Shown piece after piece: positions 35,811-47,174 of a stretch of DNA of 64,000 nucleotides. Position 1 is the first letter of the stretch. Every line of letters starts with the position of its first letter. The notes beneath the pieces are model-generated. The model ran no database searches. It worked only from the letters and a program-made list of their open reading frames with translations, and was not told the DNA's origin. The stretch is from Morinoia aosen. Lineage: Eukaryota; Arthropoda; Malacostraca; Amphipoda; Talitridae. The stretch lies in the NCBI GenBank assembly GCA_030386875.1, contig CM059578.1, forward strand, positions 19,019,009-19,083,008. Reading direction: 5' to 3'. The position numbers were made by a program, and so were the translations under genes.

Positions 35811-37353
35811 CAGTAAAATCCTCCTGAATGTCAAGTTGGAAGTTCCCGTCTACTTGAAGTTACGTATAATTTCGTACTTCATTGCAAGGGATAATTCAGA
35901 CAAGCCGACTAGATTTGTGCTTCTGATGCACGCTGAATCGAAGACCCTAAATACACAGTAGTGTGCAGTCGCCGTCGGGACGCCCTATCCTGCTCCACCA
36001 CCGAAGATCTTCTCTCGTGACTATTGATATTCTATCGGAGGCCAATCCGAAGACATCTGGGGGTTAAGACCACCCTAATAATATAAATATCGAACATTTA
36101 CTCGATCTGCCATTTCCTCCACTTGCATGTAGTTATCACGAACATATTAGTGTTCATCGGTATCTTCTTATTTTTCTTTCGCCATCGTCGAATCCATGTT
36201 AGGCGAATTTTGATCAGGAGGGGGAATTCCATTCCCGTCGAGGAGACGCACTATCAACCAGATCGAAGCTCAGTCGTCCGCATATTGCGTCACGCTCCGC
36301 AGTTGTAGCCAACACCAGGCAGACCTTTAACCGCAAGCTCAAGGCCGTAGTACTCCAGTAGTGTTCTCGCCTTGTCGTCGAACAGCTGACATAGTGAGGA
36401 GCGCAGCGTTGCCTTTCTGTAGCCGCAGAACAGCAGGTAGAGTGAGAAGCGCAGAGTGTTGCTTTTAAGCAGTCGCCAAGCGCAGCACACGGGAGTCAGC
36501 CAGTCTTCATGTTATGCCGCGGTCAGCTGTGTGCGCCCACAGTAGATCAGACCATGGGTTGCTGTAGTCGTGCAGTCGTCTGCCATGCTGTAGTGCCACT
36601 GCCGCCACGGCAGATTTTGGATCGCTGTAACAACCGTTCCGCGTTATTTTCAGAACATGGTAAAATTTTTCCCATGGATTTCTTTGAGATTGCAAACATT
36701 TATGATTTATCACACATCTACTTTTCGCAATCTCTCCCTCGTCATTTACATTTGGTGCATCATTATTCTACGATACATAACCAAGATCAAAGTAATCTAA
36801 CGCGCAATAAACTCAAAGAAATCCATTAAGAAAATATTATAACTAATACACAAATGAATAAATGCAATGAAATTCATACGCAAAACAGCATACTATTTCA
36901 GATAACATGTGGAAAGTAAAGAAACTTTAATTTCACGAATAGGTTTCTATGCATTAGTACACATTCTGTGAAGGGATTGTGAAAGAACATATGAACGGGT
37001 TACAAATTTGACATCGAGTAAAACTTTCTACATATCTAATTAGCATTATCAAGGCTAAACATTAATTGGAATATCAAATACGACATCACACCAAATAATA
37101 CATACATGAGAGCAAAACATCCTACTCACATTTCGCTGAAGAGTTTAATTAATCCTCAATCAATGCATTTATCCTAAATACAAAACCTGAAAGAAAATTA
37201 AACACAAGGGAGATAATTAGTAAGCATCCTAATATTAGGCACAACATGTTGATAATGAAATGAGGTAATCAAGTCGGAGTTCCGTTAACATCTCTGTGGT
37301 GGCAATAACAATTGCACCTAGTTTCGAAGCTTATTTCGGTTCCTGAGAGGATA
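35811..37353 (-). other. Untranslated tail between pol and the polypurine tract
   Basis: About 1.5 kb of element-internal sequence with no frame above 106 codons and no env signature. A locally GC-rich block at 36230-36640 contrasts with AT-rich surroundings and may be a secondary insertion. Confidence 0.5.
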
Positions 37354-38538
37354 TCAAGGGACAGTTTCTTCTTCACGACTCTCGTTTGGCATGATCGGAA
37401 CATCATTTATTTCCTCTTCTTGGGGATCATCTTCTTTATCATTGTTGAAAGGAAAAGCCAAAGCATCATCCAAATAAGCTCGCTTAACCCGGTTAAGGTG
37501 AACATTTTGTTCATTGCGATCCGAATATAGTCCTTTAATAACGATATTATTTTCGCGGCGACTTACAATGCGATAAGGACCCCGAAATCGTGTGGGAAAA
37601 GCTGTCAGCATCTGCACGACCTGACTCATTCCGAAGCATTACTAGTTCACCTGGTTGGATATCACACTCCTTTGCCGTTCGATTGTACATTTGTGCCGAT
37701 GCCTTTCTTGCTGCCTCTGAATTTTTACGGACTGCTGAGAATGCTTTTGAAAGTCTAAGTCACACTTCAACTGCATAGTCCTGGTCACACGCATAATTGA
37801 TTGGTTGTTCTTTGAAAATTTCGTGGTAATGGAGATTTGTATCTCTGCCAAAGAATAAGAGAAATGGCGTGTCTTTAATGGCAGTTTGGTAGGAGGTATT
37901 AACGGCAAGAGTCACAAATGGTACAGTTTGGTCCCAATTGAATCTATCTTCAGCGGCAAGATGGGAGATTGCAGTTTTCAGTATGCCATTAAGTCTTTCA
38001 CAGCAACCGTTCGCCATTGCATGATAAGCAGTGGTAGTTTGGGTCTTTGGGATTTAGTGTTCAAATTCTTGCACACGTCTTGGAACAGTTTGTTCGTGAA
38101 TTCATTACCTCGGTCACTAACAATCGTATTCGGGGCTGAAAATTTCCCGACGTACTGAACGAAAGCTCTAGTAACAAAATCGGTAGACTTGTCTTGAAGA
38201 GGATAAGTATCTTCAAATCGTGTGAAATGATCGACAATCGTTGAAAGGTATTTATTTCCACTGTAACTAACGCGTAATTCTACGAGATCAGCGGTAACTC
38301 TTTCAAGGGGATATGAACTTTCAGGAAATTTACCAAGGGGAACTTTGAATTGGCCTTGCCATCCTCTTCGTTGACGTGAGAGCCATTTTCTCACGTACTC
38401 TTTTACATCGCGGATCTGATTAGTCCAGAAGAACTTATCTCTAGCACGTTCAAGAGTTCTCAAGAAGCCCATGTGTGCAGATATATCACTCTCGTGACTT
38501 AACTTTAAAGCTACCTTAACTGAGGATTTCGGAATCAA
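37354..38538 (-). pseudogene. Gypsy integrase, frameshifted
   Basis: Catalyses insertion of the element's cDNA. Three minus-strand frames cover it. The first (38538-37978) starts with an HHCC-like segment, HESDISAHMGFLRTLERA, whose two cysteines are not seen (KWLSRQRRG), followed by the core with DLVEL, IVDHFTR and the second catalytic Asp in TIVSDRGNEF. A frameshift near 38030 moves the third acid into 38017-37760, ANGCCERLNGILKTAI. The C-terminal end (37629-37354) has GPYRIVSRR and ends in an acidic tail with a stop. The frameshifts and absent cysteines indicate a dead enzyme. Confidence 0.85.
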
Positions 38539-38901
38539 GATTTGAACATTAGTCCTACCGTTTCTACGTTTATTTATAGATAGCCTACAAAGACATTATT
38601 ATTATCTATAAAATATTCACCAATGTTGGAAATCTTAACATTACCTTGATCATTTCCATTCACTAAGCTTCTGACGCTAGACAAATAGGGATCATTATCA
38701 TGCTCTGAGACAACATCATCTAAGCTTACTTGCTATGGCTCAGCAGCAACATCTCTTTCACGCTCACTGGACACAGGTCGTGGGCGCACGTTGTTGACAG
38801 AAACACCTGTCGCATTATTACTAGAACAAGGCTTAACTCTAACAGGAACATTAGTACTATCTTCAGGATTACTTTTATTACTACTGTTTGGCTCATCAGC
38901 A

Positions 38902-39480
38902 TCAACCACGGCATTGAGTCCTTTCAGATCGGGAGAGGAAGTCTGGCAGGTGGTGCTGGGAACCTGGCTTATACCTTACAGAGAAGTTATATTCCTGCAA
39001 AAGCAATGCCCATCGGGAAATGCGATGACTACCTGTTTTATTAGCAAAGATAAACGTCAAAGGTCGATGGTCAGTTACAACTACAAATTCAGTTAGGTAC
39101 AAATATGCGTCATAATGTTTGATTGAATCATGAATTGCGAGAGCTTCAAGTTCTGTCGCAGAATACTTAAGTTCGTTGCCTTTCAACTTTCTACTGTAAT
39201 AGGCAACGGGTAATTCTACACCATCATGCACCTGAAGTAATGCTCCACCAATTGCTACACCAGAAGCATCAGTGTGCAGGACAAATTCTTTCTGAAAGTC
39301 AGGGAATTTAAGAATAGGAGCTGAAACAAGTTTGTCTTTCAAGTTATCGAAAGCTCGTTGATGAACATCAGTCTATTTGAAAGTGTTTGTATTTTTCGTG
39401 AATTTTGTCAATGGCGCCGCAATACGTGCATAATTTTCAATAAATCTACGAAAAAACCTGTCGACCCGAGGAAACGTTTG
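38902..39480 (-). pseudogene. Gypsy RNase H and RT thumb/connection
   Basis: The open part (39342-38902) encodes RNase H, which removes the RNA template: LHTDASGVAIGGALLQ with the first catalytic Asp, YSATELEALAI with the Glu, and VVVTDHRPLTF with the next Asp. The preceding segment (VKRFLGSTGFF, then FTKNTNTF) is broken by a frameshift and a stop around 39360-39490. Confidence 0.88.
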
Positions 39481-39500
39481 ACCTCTTTAACACTCCTGAG

Positions 39501-40754
39501 TCACGCAACATCTGCTAAAGCTCGCACCTTCTCCGGTCGTGGAGTCAATCCTTCAGAACTAACTTGGATTCCAAGAAAATTTACAGTGTTCGCAGCAAAA
39601 TGACATTTTTTTAAACCTAATTTGAAACCTGACGCAGCAGTTTGTGCCAATGCTTTTTCCAAGTGTTCAATGTGAGTCTCAAAATTGCTTGAGTAGATGA
39701 TGATGTCATCTACATAACAAAACAGAAACTTTGAGATGAGAGGAGCAAATGCCATGTTAACAGCCATTTGAAGTGCCGCAGTAGATGTTATCGAACCTTT
39801 TGATGAACGCAAGTATCTGTAGCTGCCTGAAGAAGTCTTAAAGGCAGTAATATCTCTACTTTCGGGAGACAAGGCAATTTGGTGGAAGGACGCCTTCATA
39901 TCGAGCGTAGTGAACAAGTTAGATCCTTTCAAACTTTCCACAGTATCAGTCATGTTGGGAATCGGAAATACATCTTTCTTACAAATCTTATTGATAAGAC
40001 GAAAATCTACGACAATTCGGTGGGACCCATCACTTTTTCTAACAGTCAAAATTGGGGAAGACCAAGGTGAATAGCTTGGCTCGATTACACCTTGTCTGAG
40101 CATTTCCTGAACATGCTCCTCAACTAATTGCTTAGTCGCGTGTGGAACACGATACTGAGGGGTATTTACAGGAGCGTGTCCTTGAACATCTAATTTATGC
40201 AGAGCAATACGTGCAAGTCTGATCTCGTCTCCAACCGCTAACGAGTCCCTATGCTTATTTATCAACTTTACAAGGGTAGTTTTCTGTTCAAGATTCAAAT
40301 GAGATAAGTCTACATCGTCAATCATTTTATCGCATTCAGGTTCTCTGCGTCTCTCCGAGACTGGCAAGAGCCTGCTGTTCTGCGCTTGCTCATTCGGGCG
40401 TGTGGGGCGCGTAGCCTCGTCCGTTTGTTCACGTTCGTACACTGTTGCCACATCGCCAGCGTTTTCAAGTGGTGCCACAGCACAGCTGTCGCTATCATTT
40501 GAGTGAGGCTCTTCGATGTCAACATCCAATACAGCACAAATCTTATTCTTATGTATCAGAACATTTTTATCGTTATAATTAACAAATACTAAAGGCGCGG
40601 TACCATCCCGAACAGTAGCTAGCGTATGTGGTACAGCTACTCCTTTACAAGTTATACTTCGTTCAATTACGACATTTTTGCCGTTCATGTGTTGAGGTAC
40701 CCTAAGACACGTATGACACAACGTTTCGCCTTCTTCAGTTAAATCATTTGGCAT
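39501..40754 (-). pseudogene. Gypsy reverse transcriptase
   Basis: 417 open codons. After a linker the RT core has GVIEPSYSPWSSPILTVRKS, VVDFRLINKI, LDMKASFHQIAL (first catalytic Asp) and FCYVDDIIIYS (YVDD catalytic pair), then LKKCHFAANTVNFLG. One conserved block is lost: where Gypsy RTs have MPFGL followed by Ala-Pro-x-x-Phe-Gln, this copy reads RSSKGSITSTAALQ. Since the frame is open on both sides, this is substitution or a compensated pair of indels. RT activity is unlikely. Confidence 0.93.
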
Positions 40755-40854
40755 TCATGCTACACTGAATGATGCGTCTTCTGACTGTTTTACAAAGTTG
40801 ACAGAATTTTAAGCGCCAACTGATTGAAATGTGTAAGTTCTTTCATTAATTTTT

Positions 40855-41230
40855 ACATGACCCTTCTCGTGCTGACTTTATTTTATTTTCACGCCGAATC
40901 TCTTAAGGAAATCTCTCCCCAATAATACAGCGCCAGGGAGAAAATGAGTCTTTAACGATGATGGCAGCATGAGAGCAGTCTCCATCTCCTAATTTGAATT
41001 TCAGGTCAATCGTACCTAGAGTGTGGAAATTATCTCCATTGACAGAACAAAGAACTTTCGTGCATCGTTTGATTCTGGGAGGGTTTTTAACTAATTAGTA
41101 AATTACACTAGATTTTACAAGAGTCACAGAAAAGCCAGAGTCAACGAAAGTAGAGCATTTTCTTTGTTCAACATTCAAAATAATTACGGGGGAAATGCTT
41201 TTCGATTGCTTTGGAAGTTTTTGACTTAAT
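40855..41230 (-). pseudogene. Gypsy aspartic protease
   Basis: Retroviral-type protease that would process the polyprotein. The catalytic site is STFVDSGFSVTLVKSS (about 41140), the usual D-S/T-G. The frame stops at 41095 and the rest continues with shifts to GAVLLGRDFLKRFGVKIK (about 40880-40930), the conserved C-terminal block. It sits in a frame different from gag, as usual for Gypsy elements. Confidence 0.8.
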
Positions 41231-41988
41231 GGCAGCAACGTTACCATTCTGATTCCCACGATCATTGAATTTACGTTTATAGTTTGCAAAGGGACGGGCA
41301 TTGCCGTGAGATGTGCTCTGCCATTTGTAAGGATTTGCGGGTTGGTATGCTCGCTTTTGAGGTGAATGATACTGGTACTTTTCAATCACAACATCGCTCT
41401 TGAGGGCTCGTCTCTTCCTATTCATGACAGCTTTCTCCTCGAGCAGAGATTCTTCAATGGACCTCGCTTTATCCAAGAGTTTCGTAACTGTCTCTGGATC
41501 AAAATCATGAGGCAATTTTTCACTGATCTTGGGATTCATATTCTTTATCAGAGTTGGTATCAAGATTTTTCTGCTTTGTTGTCTTCGTGATGCCATTCTT
41601 GGCCGAATGTATCTTTCCAACTAGCCAAGACTCGTGTTGCATAAGCATTAACAGATTCATCATTTTCTTGGTGCAGATTGAATAGGATCTTATGCACTGT
41701 TTTCCTATAATTTGTGGCACCTTCGTATACAGAAATCAGCCAAGTTTTTACATCATCCAAATTGATTAATTGATCAGACTTGAGGACATATGAGTCCCAA
41801 GCTTTGCCAGTAAGGGCATTTTTGAGGTAACGACATTGCAAATCTTTGTCGTTTGTATAAATATCGACTCTAGTCTGGAAGTGCTTTAAAAATGAAGTTA
41901 CACAGCCTTCATCGTTGAATTTAGGCAGTTCGATTGCATGATTTAAGGTAGCTATATTATGATTATTTTCGTTATTGTTCTCTGCCAT
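41168..41988 (-). pseudogene. Gypsy gag, frameshifted
   Basis: Capsid-type gag starting at the ATG at 41988 (MAENNNENNHNIATLNH). The first frame (to 41560) contains ELPKFNDEGCVTSFLKHFQ, YLKNALTGKAWDSYV and NAYATRVLASWKDTFG, typical of arthropod Gypsy gag. A frameshift near 41590-41620 moves the rest into the frame 41620-41168 (ILIPTLIKNMNPKI, then a basic tail). No CCHC knuckle was seen; the basic tail may replace it. Confidence 0.85.
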
Positions 41989-42588
41989 GATTTCAATAAA
42001 TGTATAGATCAATAACAGCAATGCAAAATGGGTTCTTAATAAGCAATAATAGCAATTAGAGTTCAAAATCGGCAAAATAGCAATAGAGTTTAAAATCGGC
42101 AATTTATATGAAATATTTCGTACAATAATTTCCAAATACACGGACATAAATGAATAGATCAATAAAAGCAATGCATATAGATACAATGATATCGAATAGA
42201 GTTTGCAAAATAATCCTATTGCAAAAAGGAAAAATGGGGTAAATCAAATAATGCAGGTGGTATAGAAATAAATCAAAATAAATCAATACAATGGCATAAA
42301 TCAGCATAAAATTTAAAAATAAAAGTCACAATTTGCATAATTCATGGGAAAATACACAGAAATTGGATAATTCATGGGAAAATACACAAATAAAGTAATA
42401 TGGAAATACACAAATAAAGAAACACAATGACACAAATTATATAGATGAGATCGATTTCTTAATGAACAATTATTTGGCCAATTGCGTTAAGTTATCGTTC
42501 ATTTTATTTTATTTGGAATTGGTAGCGTGACGAAGAGCGTTCTCTTTACGGAGCGTGGGCACGGCAAGATTAAATTAGATCAAATTCA
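41989..42588 (-). other. Gypsy 5' leader
   Basis: Untranslated leader between the primer-binding site and gag. It contains repeated motifs (AATTCATGGGAAAATACACA at about 42341 and 42370; several AATCAATA-type words). Its first 100 bp match the remnant at 20035-20180. Confidence 0.6.
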
Positions 42589-42606
42589 ATCCCACCGCTG
42601 CCACCA
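42589..42606 (-). promoter_or_regulatory. Primer-binding site
   Basis: The coding-strand sequence TGGTGGCAGCGGTGGGAT starts three bases (AAA) after the 5' LTR. It would pair with a tRNA 3' end reading CCGCTGCCACCA; the tRNA was not identified. Confidence 0.85.
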
Positions 42607-42609
42607 TTT

Positions 42610-43372
42610 TGTTATAGTCGCCGTTTATTTTCTGATCAAATATATTGAGTGGCCTACTTTATGGGTAATTTTCATGATCGATCTTCAAGTAAAGATTTTT
42701 CTAAAGCAGGTTTTAAAACACTCATTGTGCATGGCCACACATTTACTGTTTTAATGATTGATGAACACCACACATAACGAGAGATAGATTAGAACCAGCA
42801 AATGCTAATGATGATAAATAGGTTTACAATACCGTATACGTAACTTGGAAAAAGCAGCGATGATGATGTCGATATAAAATAAAAGGTCTCCCGTTAACGT
42901 TACATTGGATTTGTCGGTCTGAGGCGTGAAGTTACACTGATAAATTATACAATACCAACCTCAGTGTGCCTAACTGAGTTCCAATTAGAATTAAAGAATA
43001 GGTGGCACCGAAGAGACCCTTCTGCGACTAATTCTGATACAAGAATGAATACTCCTAACCCTCGGTACGAGCTTATGTAGCATCTATTGCCGCAGCTACC
43101 CTCGAAAGACGTTGGTAGCGTTCAACCGTCGTGAGGCTTTTTGTTATGCACCCATGCCCGTTTCGCTGCTGCCACGCAGGCGTCGCCTTCTCTCTGCTTG
43201 GTACAGCACGGCTTTCTGCTGAGGTTTTGCTGAATTCGCTGATTCGTAATCGGATGTATCGCGAGTCAGGGCAAGCGTCCAACCGTTCTCCACCGTGATC
43301 TGTTGCCAGCCGAGGCAACCGTTATGGTGGGTAATTTCCATGGTACGCAGTTATGTATTAAAGTACATAACA
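42610..43372 (-). repeat. 5' LTR of the Gypsy element
   Basis: 763 bp, pairing with 35029-35791. It carries the promoter and polyadenylation signals of the element by family convention; no individual site is called here. Confidence 0.92.
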
Positions 43373-43685
43373 AACCTTATAACGTATAACTTATAACTGA
43401 AACCCTATGACGTATAACGTATAACTTTATTACTGAAACCTTATAACGTGTAACGTATAACTCATAACTGAAACCTTATAACGTAGCGTATAACTTATAA
43501 CTGAAACCTTATAACGGATAACGTATAACTTATAACTGAAACCTTATAACGTATAACTTATAACTTATAACTGAAGCCTTATAACGTATAACTTATAACT
43601 GAAACCTTATAACGTATAACTTATAACGTATAACTTATACCTTATAACTGAAACCTTACAACGTATAACGTATAACCTATAACTA
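43373..43685. repeat. 28-bp minisatellite
   Basis: Roughly eleven imperfect units built from AACCTTATAACGTATAAC plus TTATAACTGA, with internal deletions. The Gypsy element inserted beside or into this array: only a fragment of the same motif (CATAACGTATAAATTATAAC) lies on the other side at about 34998-35022. Confidence 0.85.
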
Positions 43686-44050
43686 GAATTGGAACGTAAT
43701 TCTGCAGCTGATATATCAGCTGCCTCGGTAGGGGTTGAAGTTGTTCGGAGTTATTTCATGTCCTTATAGGCTCAGGTCTTTGTTTTTCCCTACAGGCCGT
43801 TGGGTCTAGGTCTTTCGGGTCAAGCGGTGGGCGCTGGCGTGCGGCAAGAGCTGTGTGTTGTGCACTCGGGCCCGATCAGTGCTACTCCTCGCCTATTGAT
43901 TCGCTTGACTCTGTTGTTTACTGGTGTTACTAATCTTTCGTTGAATTCAATTAAAATTCTCAATCCGGACTTTTTTTAACCACCATCAGTCTTTTTGTAC
44001 AGTTCAGAAGTTAAGTAATAACCTATCCAAGCTACGCAACTCATCAATGG
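43686..44050. other. No gene recognised
   Basis: It contains a short palindrome GCAGCTGATATATCAGCTGC at about 43713-43732 and a moderately GC-rich stretch, with no coding match. Confidence 0.4.
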
Positions 44051-44790
44051 GGAACAATGTTTTAATAAGGACTGAGGTTTTTATGCTAAATTTTCAAACT
44101 ACTGAATGACATTTTCGCAACTGCTAATATTTTAGGTTTTTCGTGAAGCACACTTTTTTGTACAATGGAAGAATATTTCAGTTCCGTAAACTTTGTGCAA
44201 GTTTTTCAATGTGAGATTTGAATGGCACATTTTGATAGAACCAAATGGTAAAATTTTTCATTTTTCTAATGGCTTAAGTTTATCATTCCCTACCATAAGT
44301 GTCAGATTGGGAACTTTCTCGGTCGTTTCTTTGGATCCCGATAGAAGGCATTTAGTTTTTAAATTTCTCCACAGGCCTTGTCTTTGCAATTTTAATATCA
44401 TCTGCATACATAAAGATTCTTATTTTAGAAAGCATGGGAGGAAAATCCCCGATGAAAATAGAAAACAATAGCAGGCCCAGGTTGGGTCCTCGCGGAACAC
44501 AAAAATTGTTTTGAATAAATGATGGCAATTTGTTATTTCAGCAGACTGCATGAGATCGACTTGATAGGCAGCTTTCAAAAAGTTACGTATTTACTCTTTA
44601 GTTCGATATTTTTTTCGTAAAATTCGCTCATGTTCAACGCTATCGAACGCTTTGGAGAGATCGAGTAGCAGCAGCAGCAGCAGCAAGAGTAATACGTTAT
44701 TTTGATCGATATCGCTCTATACTGTTCTAGGATGTAAAGCAAAGCATCTTGAAGACTAGTGTTCCTCATGTAAGCATATTGATCCGATGA
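44051..44790 (-). pseudogene. Non-LTR (LINE) reverse transcriptase remnant
   Basis: The minus strand shows LINE RT blocks in order: MRNTSLQDALLYILEQ (about 44769), LLDLSKAFDSVEHERIL (about 44690-44630), a GPNLGLLLF-type block (about 44480), and RIFMYADDIKIAK (about 44420-44385), whose YADD is the catalytic pair. Frames change between blocks and stops intervene. Block spacing resembles Jockey/CR1-type LINEs, but the clade is not established. Confidence 0.75.
44667..44686. repeat. CAG/CTG microsatellite inside the LINE RT
   Basis: About six AGC units; on the LINE coding strand they read as consecutive leucine codons directly before the DLSKAFDSV catalytic block. Confidence 0.85.
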
Positions 44791-47170
44791 AGTAAATTGA
44801 ATGCGTCCAAGTGAGATTCAAGCGCTGTGTCGCTCCAAATACGATTGCTCTCGTTAACACGAGTATAAATCAGAAAGTACAATAAAAAAAGCTTTAGACG
44901 CATATGTTGAAGACTAACATTTCTTAACACACCACAAATGTTGAAGGCTCCTAATTTGCGTTTAGCCTTCATTGGTTATAGGTCAATAATTTGATGCTAG
45001 AGTCAGTGAACCACGATTCCTTCCTTTTTGAAGGATAGTAGTGATGAATGAAGAATCAAACGCTCGAAGTTTCGTGTTCAAGGCTTACAATGTTTTTATT
45101 CGGTCAAATAGCACAGTAATTACTACTACAATTGCTACTACACGTTACTACTAGTTTCAAATTTTTGGAGGAATTGTCTGCAACAAGAAACAGGTACAAC
45201 AGATTTAGTTAGAAGTAAATGCGAAGTATTTCAGAGTAATTACACAAAAATTAAATCGGAACGGCAATTTCAAGATATTACAATTGCTTTAATTATAGTT
45301 TGGGAAGACCGTGACGCGAGCTTCCATCGACTGGACTGGATCGCAGTGAACGTATCGGAGCAGCGAACTAACTTAAACTCATTCTACGGAGGCAACTCTA
45401 ACTCTAAGAAACATGGAGCGTGGTCACAAATATAATTTTTGATCTCTCGCAGACGATGCCACAAATGTTCTCATAGAAATTATGCGAAGATACTTCTTTA
45501 CTTCTGTTTGATGCCTTCAAACTGTTGCCATTGTTATGACCAGTAGTGTGACGTCATTTCTGTATTTCGTAGTGTGGGATCAGGCTTAGAGTTGTTCGAG
45601 GTGCGGCTTGCACGCACGAGAGTATTCAAGTTGAGGTTGAAAGACTAACAGCACAATCACAGTTTCTGATAACAGGCAACAGGACAATCCACGAGTGTAA
45701 AGAATCATTGGATTTGCGGCGTTGCTGGTTGTCATTTTTTCTCGGCTTACCTGCGAGACAGCTGTTTAACGGGTAGAATTGGAAGCAATAACAATATTGC
45801 TATCTGAGGCAGAGGTGCTGACTTAGCGCTGCAGATGTTGTTGCACGTCAGGTATGGAAATTCACGAAAGGTCTAGGAATGAAAGAATACAGAAGGAAGA
45901 TATTCTTTGAGAAAATATCGCTTCCAAAAAATGAGACTATGATGAATACAGTAAAAATAATTTGAGTTTGAAAGTAAATCAACGACGTAGGATAGGTTAT
46001 AAGTTGTGTGAAGCTGTTGTGATGGACTCTAGACAGAGTCAGCGAAGCTTACTTATTTAAATTTACTTTCTTTATTTAAATTTTTCTTGAGGTTGCTACT
46101 TGGTGACTTAAGATTTACCATCTTTCTGAATGGCTTTTCTAACTTTTGCTTTGATGATTTATCCTGAGTAATATCTTTCCTTTGAAATATATGGTTTACT
46201 TTCTTGAAAAATTTCGGTCTCATGACCCTGAATGATTGTTAATGAATAGCACCTCCATACAAGAAAAGCCCCATGAATGCAACAAAGGGCTTAGTAGAAT
46301 TGCCGATGCAGGTCCGGCAATAACAACGTTCCATGAAAGAAATAACATGAAACTACTCAGATCTTCCACACAACGCAAAAAATGTTAAATTCTGGATCTA
46401 CACAACTGTAAAACAGTCGCTTTTAGAGGATAAAACGGATGTAACGGTGCTAGGGCGTGGATTGAGATGCCTGAGAGCGTGCTTGTGTTTTTGCCCTCAG
46501 TTCTACTCTGACTCCTATGCTTGAATGATGTCTACCACCGCGGGACTAATTGACAGGGAACCTAAAATGGGCCACCTAGCCCATATCTGTTGTCATATGT
46601 TTACCATTTTTGTGTCGTTGAAGAGGATGATACATAAAATGAATCATTTTCTGGGCACAACTAATGAAACTGGAAAATAGTGGCCTCTCCTAGCAAACTC
46701 TATTTATTCATACCTCAGTAATCGAAAGTTCAAAGCTTTGGCTCCAGAAGCTGGCATTTAAACAAAAACTGAAAAGTACATTAAGTAAATCCTACTTTAC
46801 TACATATGGCAACTAAAATACATGAATTACCGACTAATGTTGCCCATTTCTTTTAAAATCGGCAAAACGAAATTTAAAATACTCATGTTTCCAAAATAAG
46901 GCATCTACATAGATTTGACCCCTCATGATTGAGAACAGTTATATCATATAAACTAGGCAACAAAGGTTTTGCTACTCGAGTAAAAGAGTATGGTTTATAA
47001 TGAACGGGGTATGCGAATTCTGAATCTTTAATCACAATTTTTATATCACGTTACTGTTTACTGAGTAACAAGCATGCTCTTTAGTTACGCATCTGTGCTT
47101 CAAATTTTAAAGTAAGTTCTGTAAGCCTTGGGTTCTTTACATATCTTGTAGTGTGTGTCATATACAGCTT
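44791..47170. other. No gene recognised
   Basis: The region includes a run of ACTACTA-type words at 45118-45155 and moderately GC-rich DNA at 45300-45850. No frame of note and no repeat boundary could be established. Confidence 0.35.
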
Positions 47171-47174
47171 AATC

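Larger units (their letters stand above)
35029..43372 (-). mobile_element. Full-length Ty3/Gypsy LTR retrotransposon, decayed coding region
   Basis: The element reads right to left: 5' LTR (42610-43372), primer-binding site, gag, protease, RT, RNase H, integrase, a 1.5-kb non-coding tail, polypurine tract, 3' LTR (35029-35791). Both LTRs are 763 bp and start TGTTATG and end TATAACA on the coding strand. The order protease-RT-RNase H-integrase identifies Ty3/Gypsy. The flanking four bases are AGCC (35025-35028) and AACC (43373-43376), so the target duplication is not perfect. Several frameshifts and stops split the polyprotein; no env-like frame was found. Confidence 0.92.
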
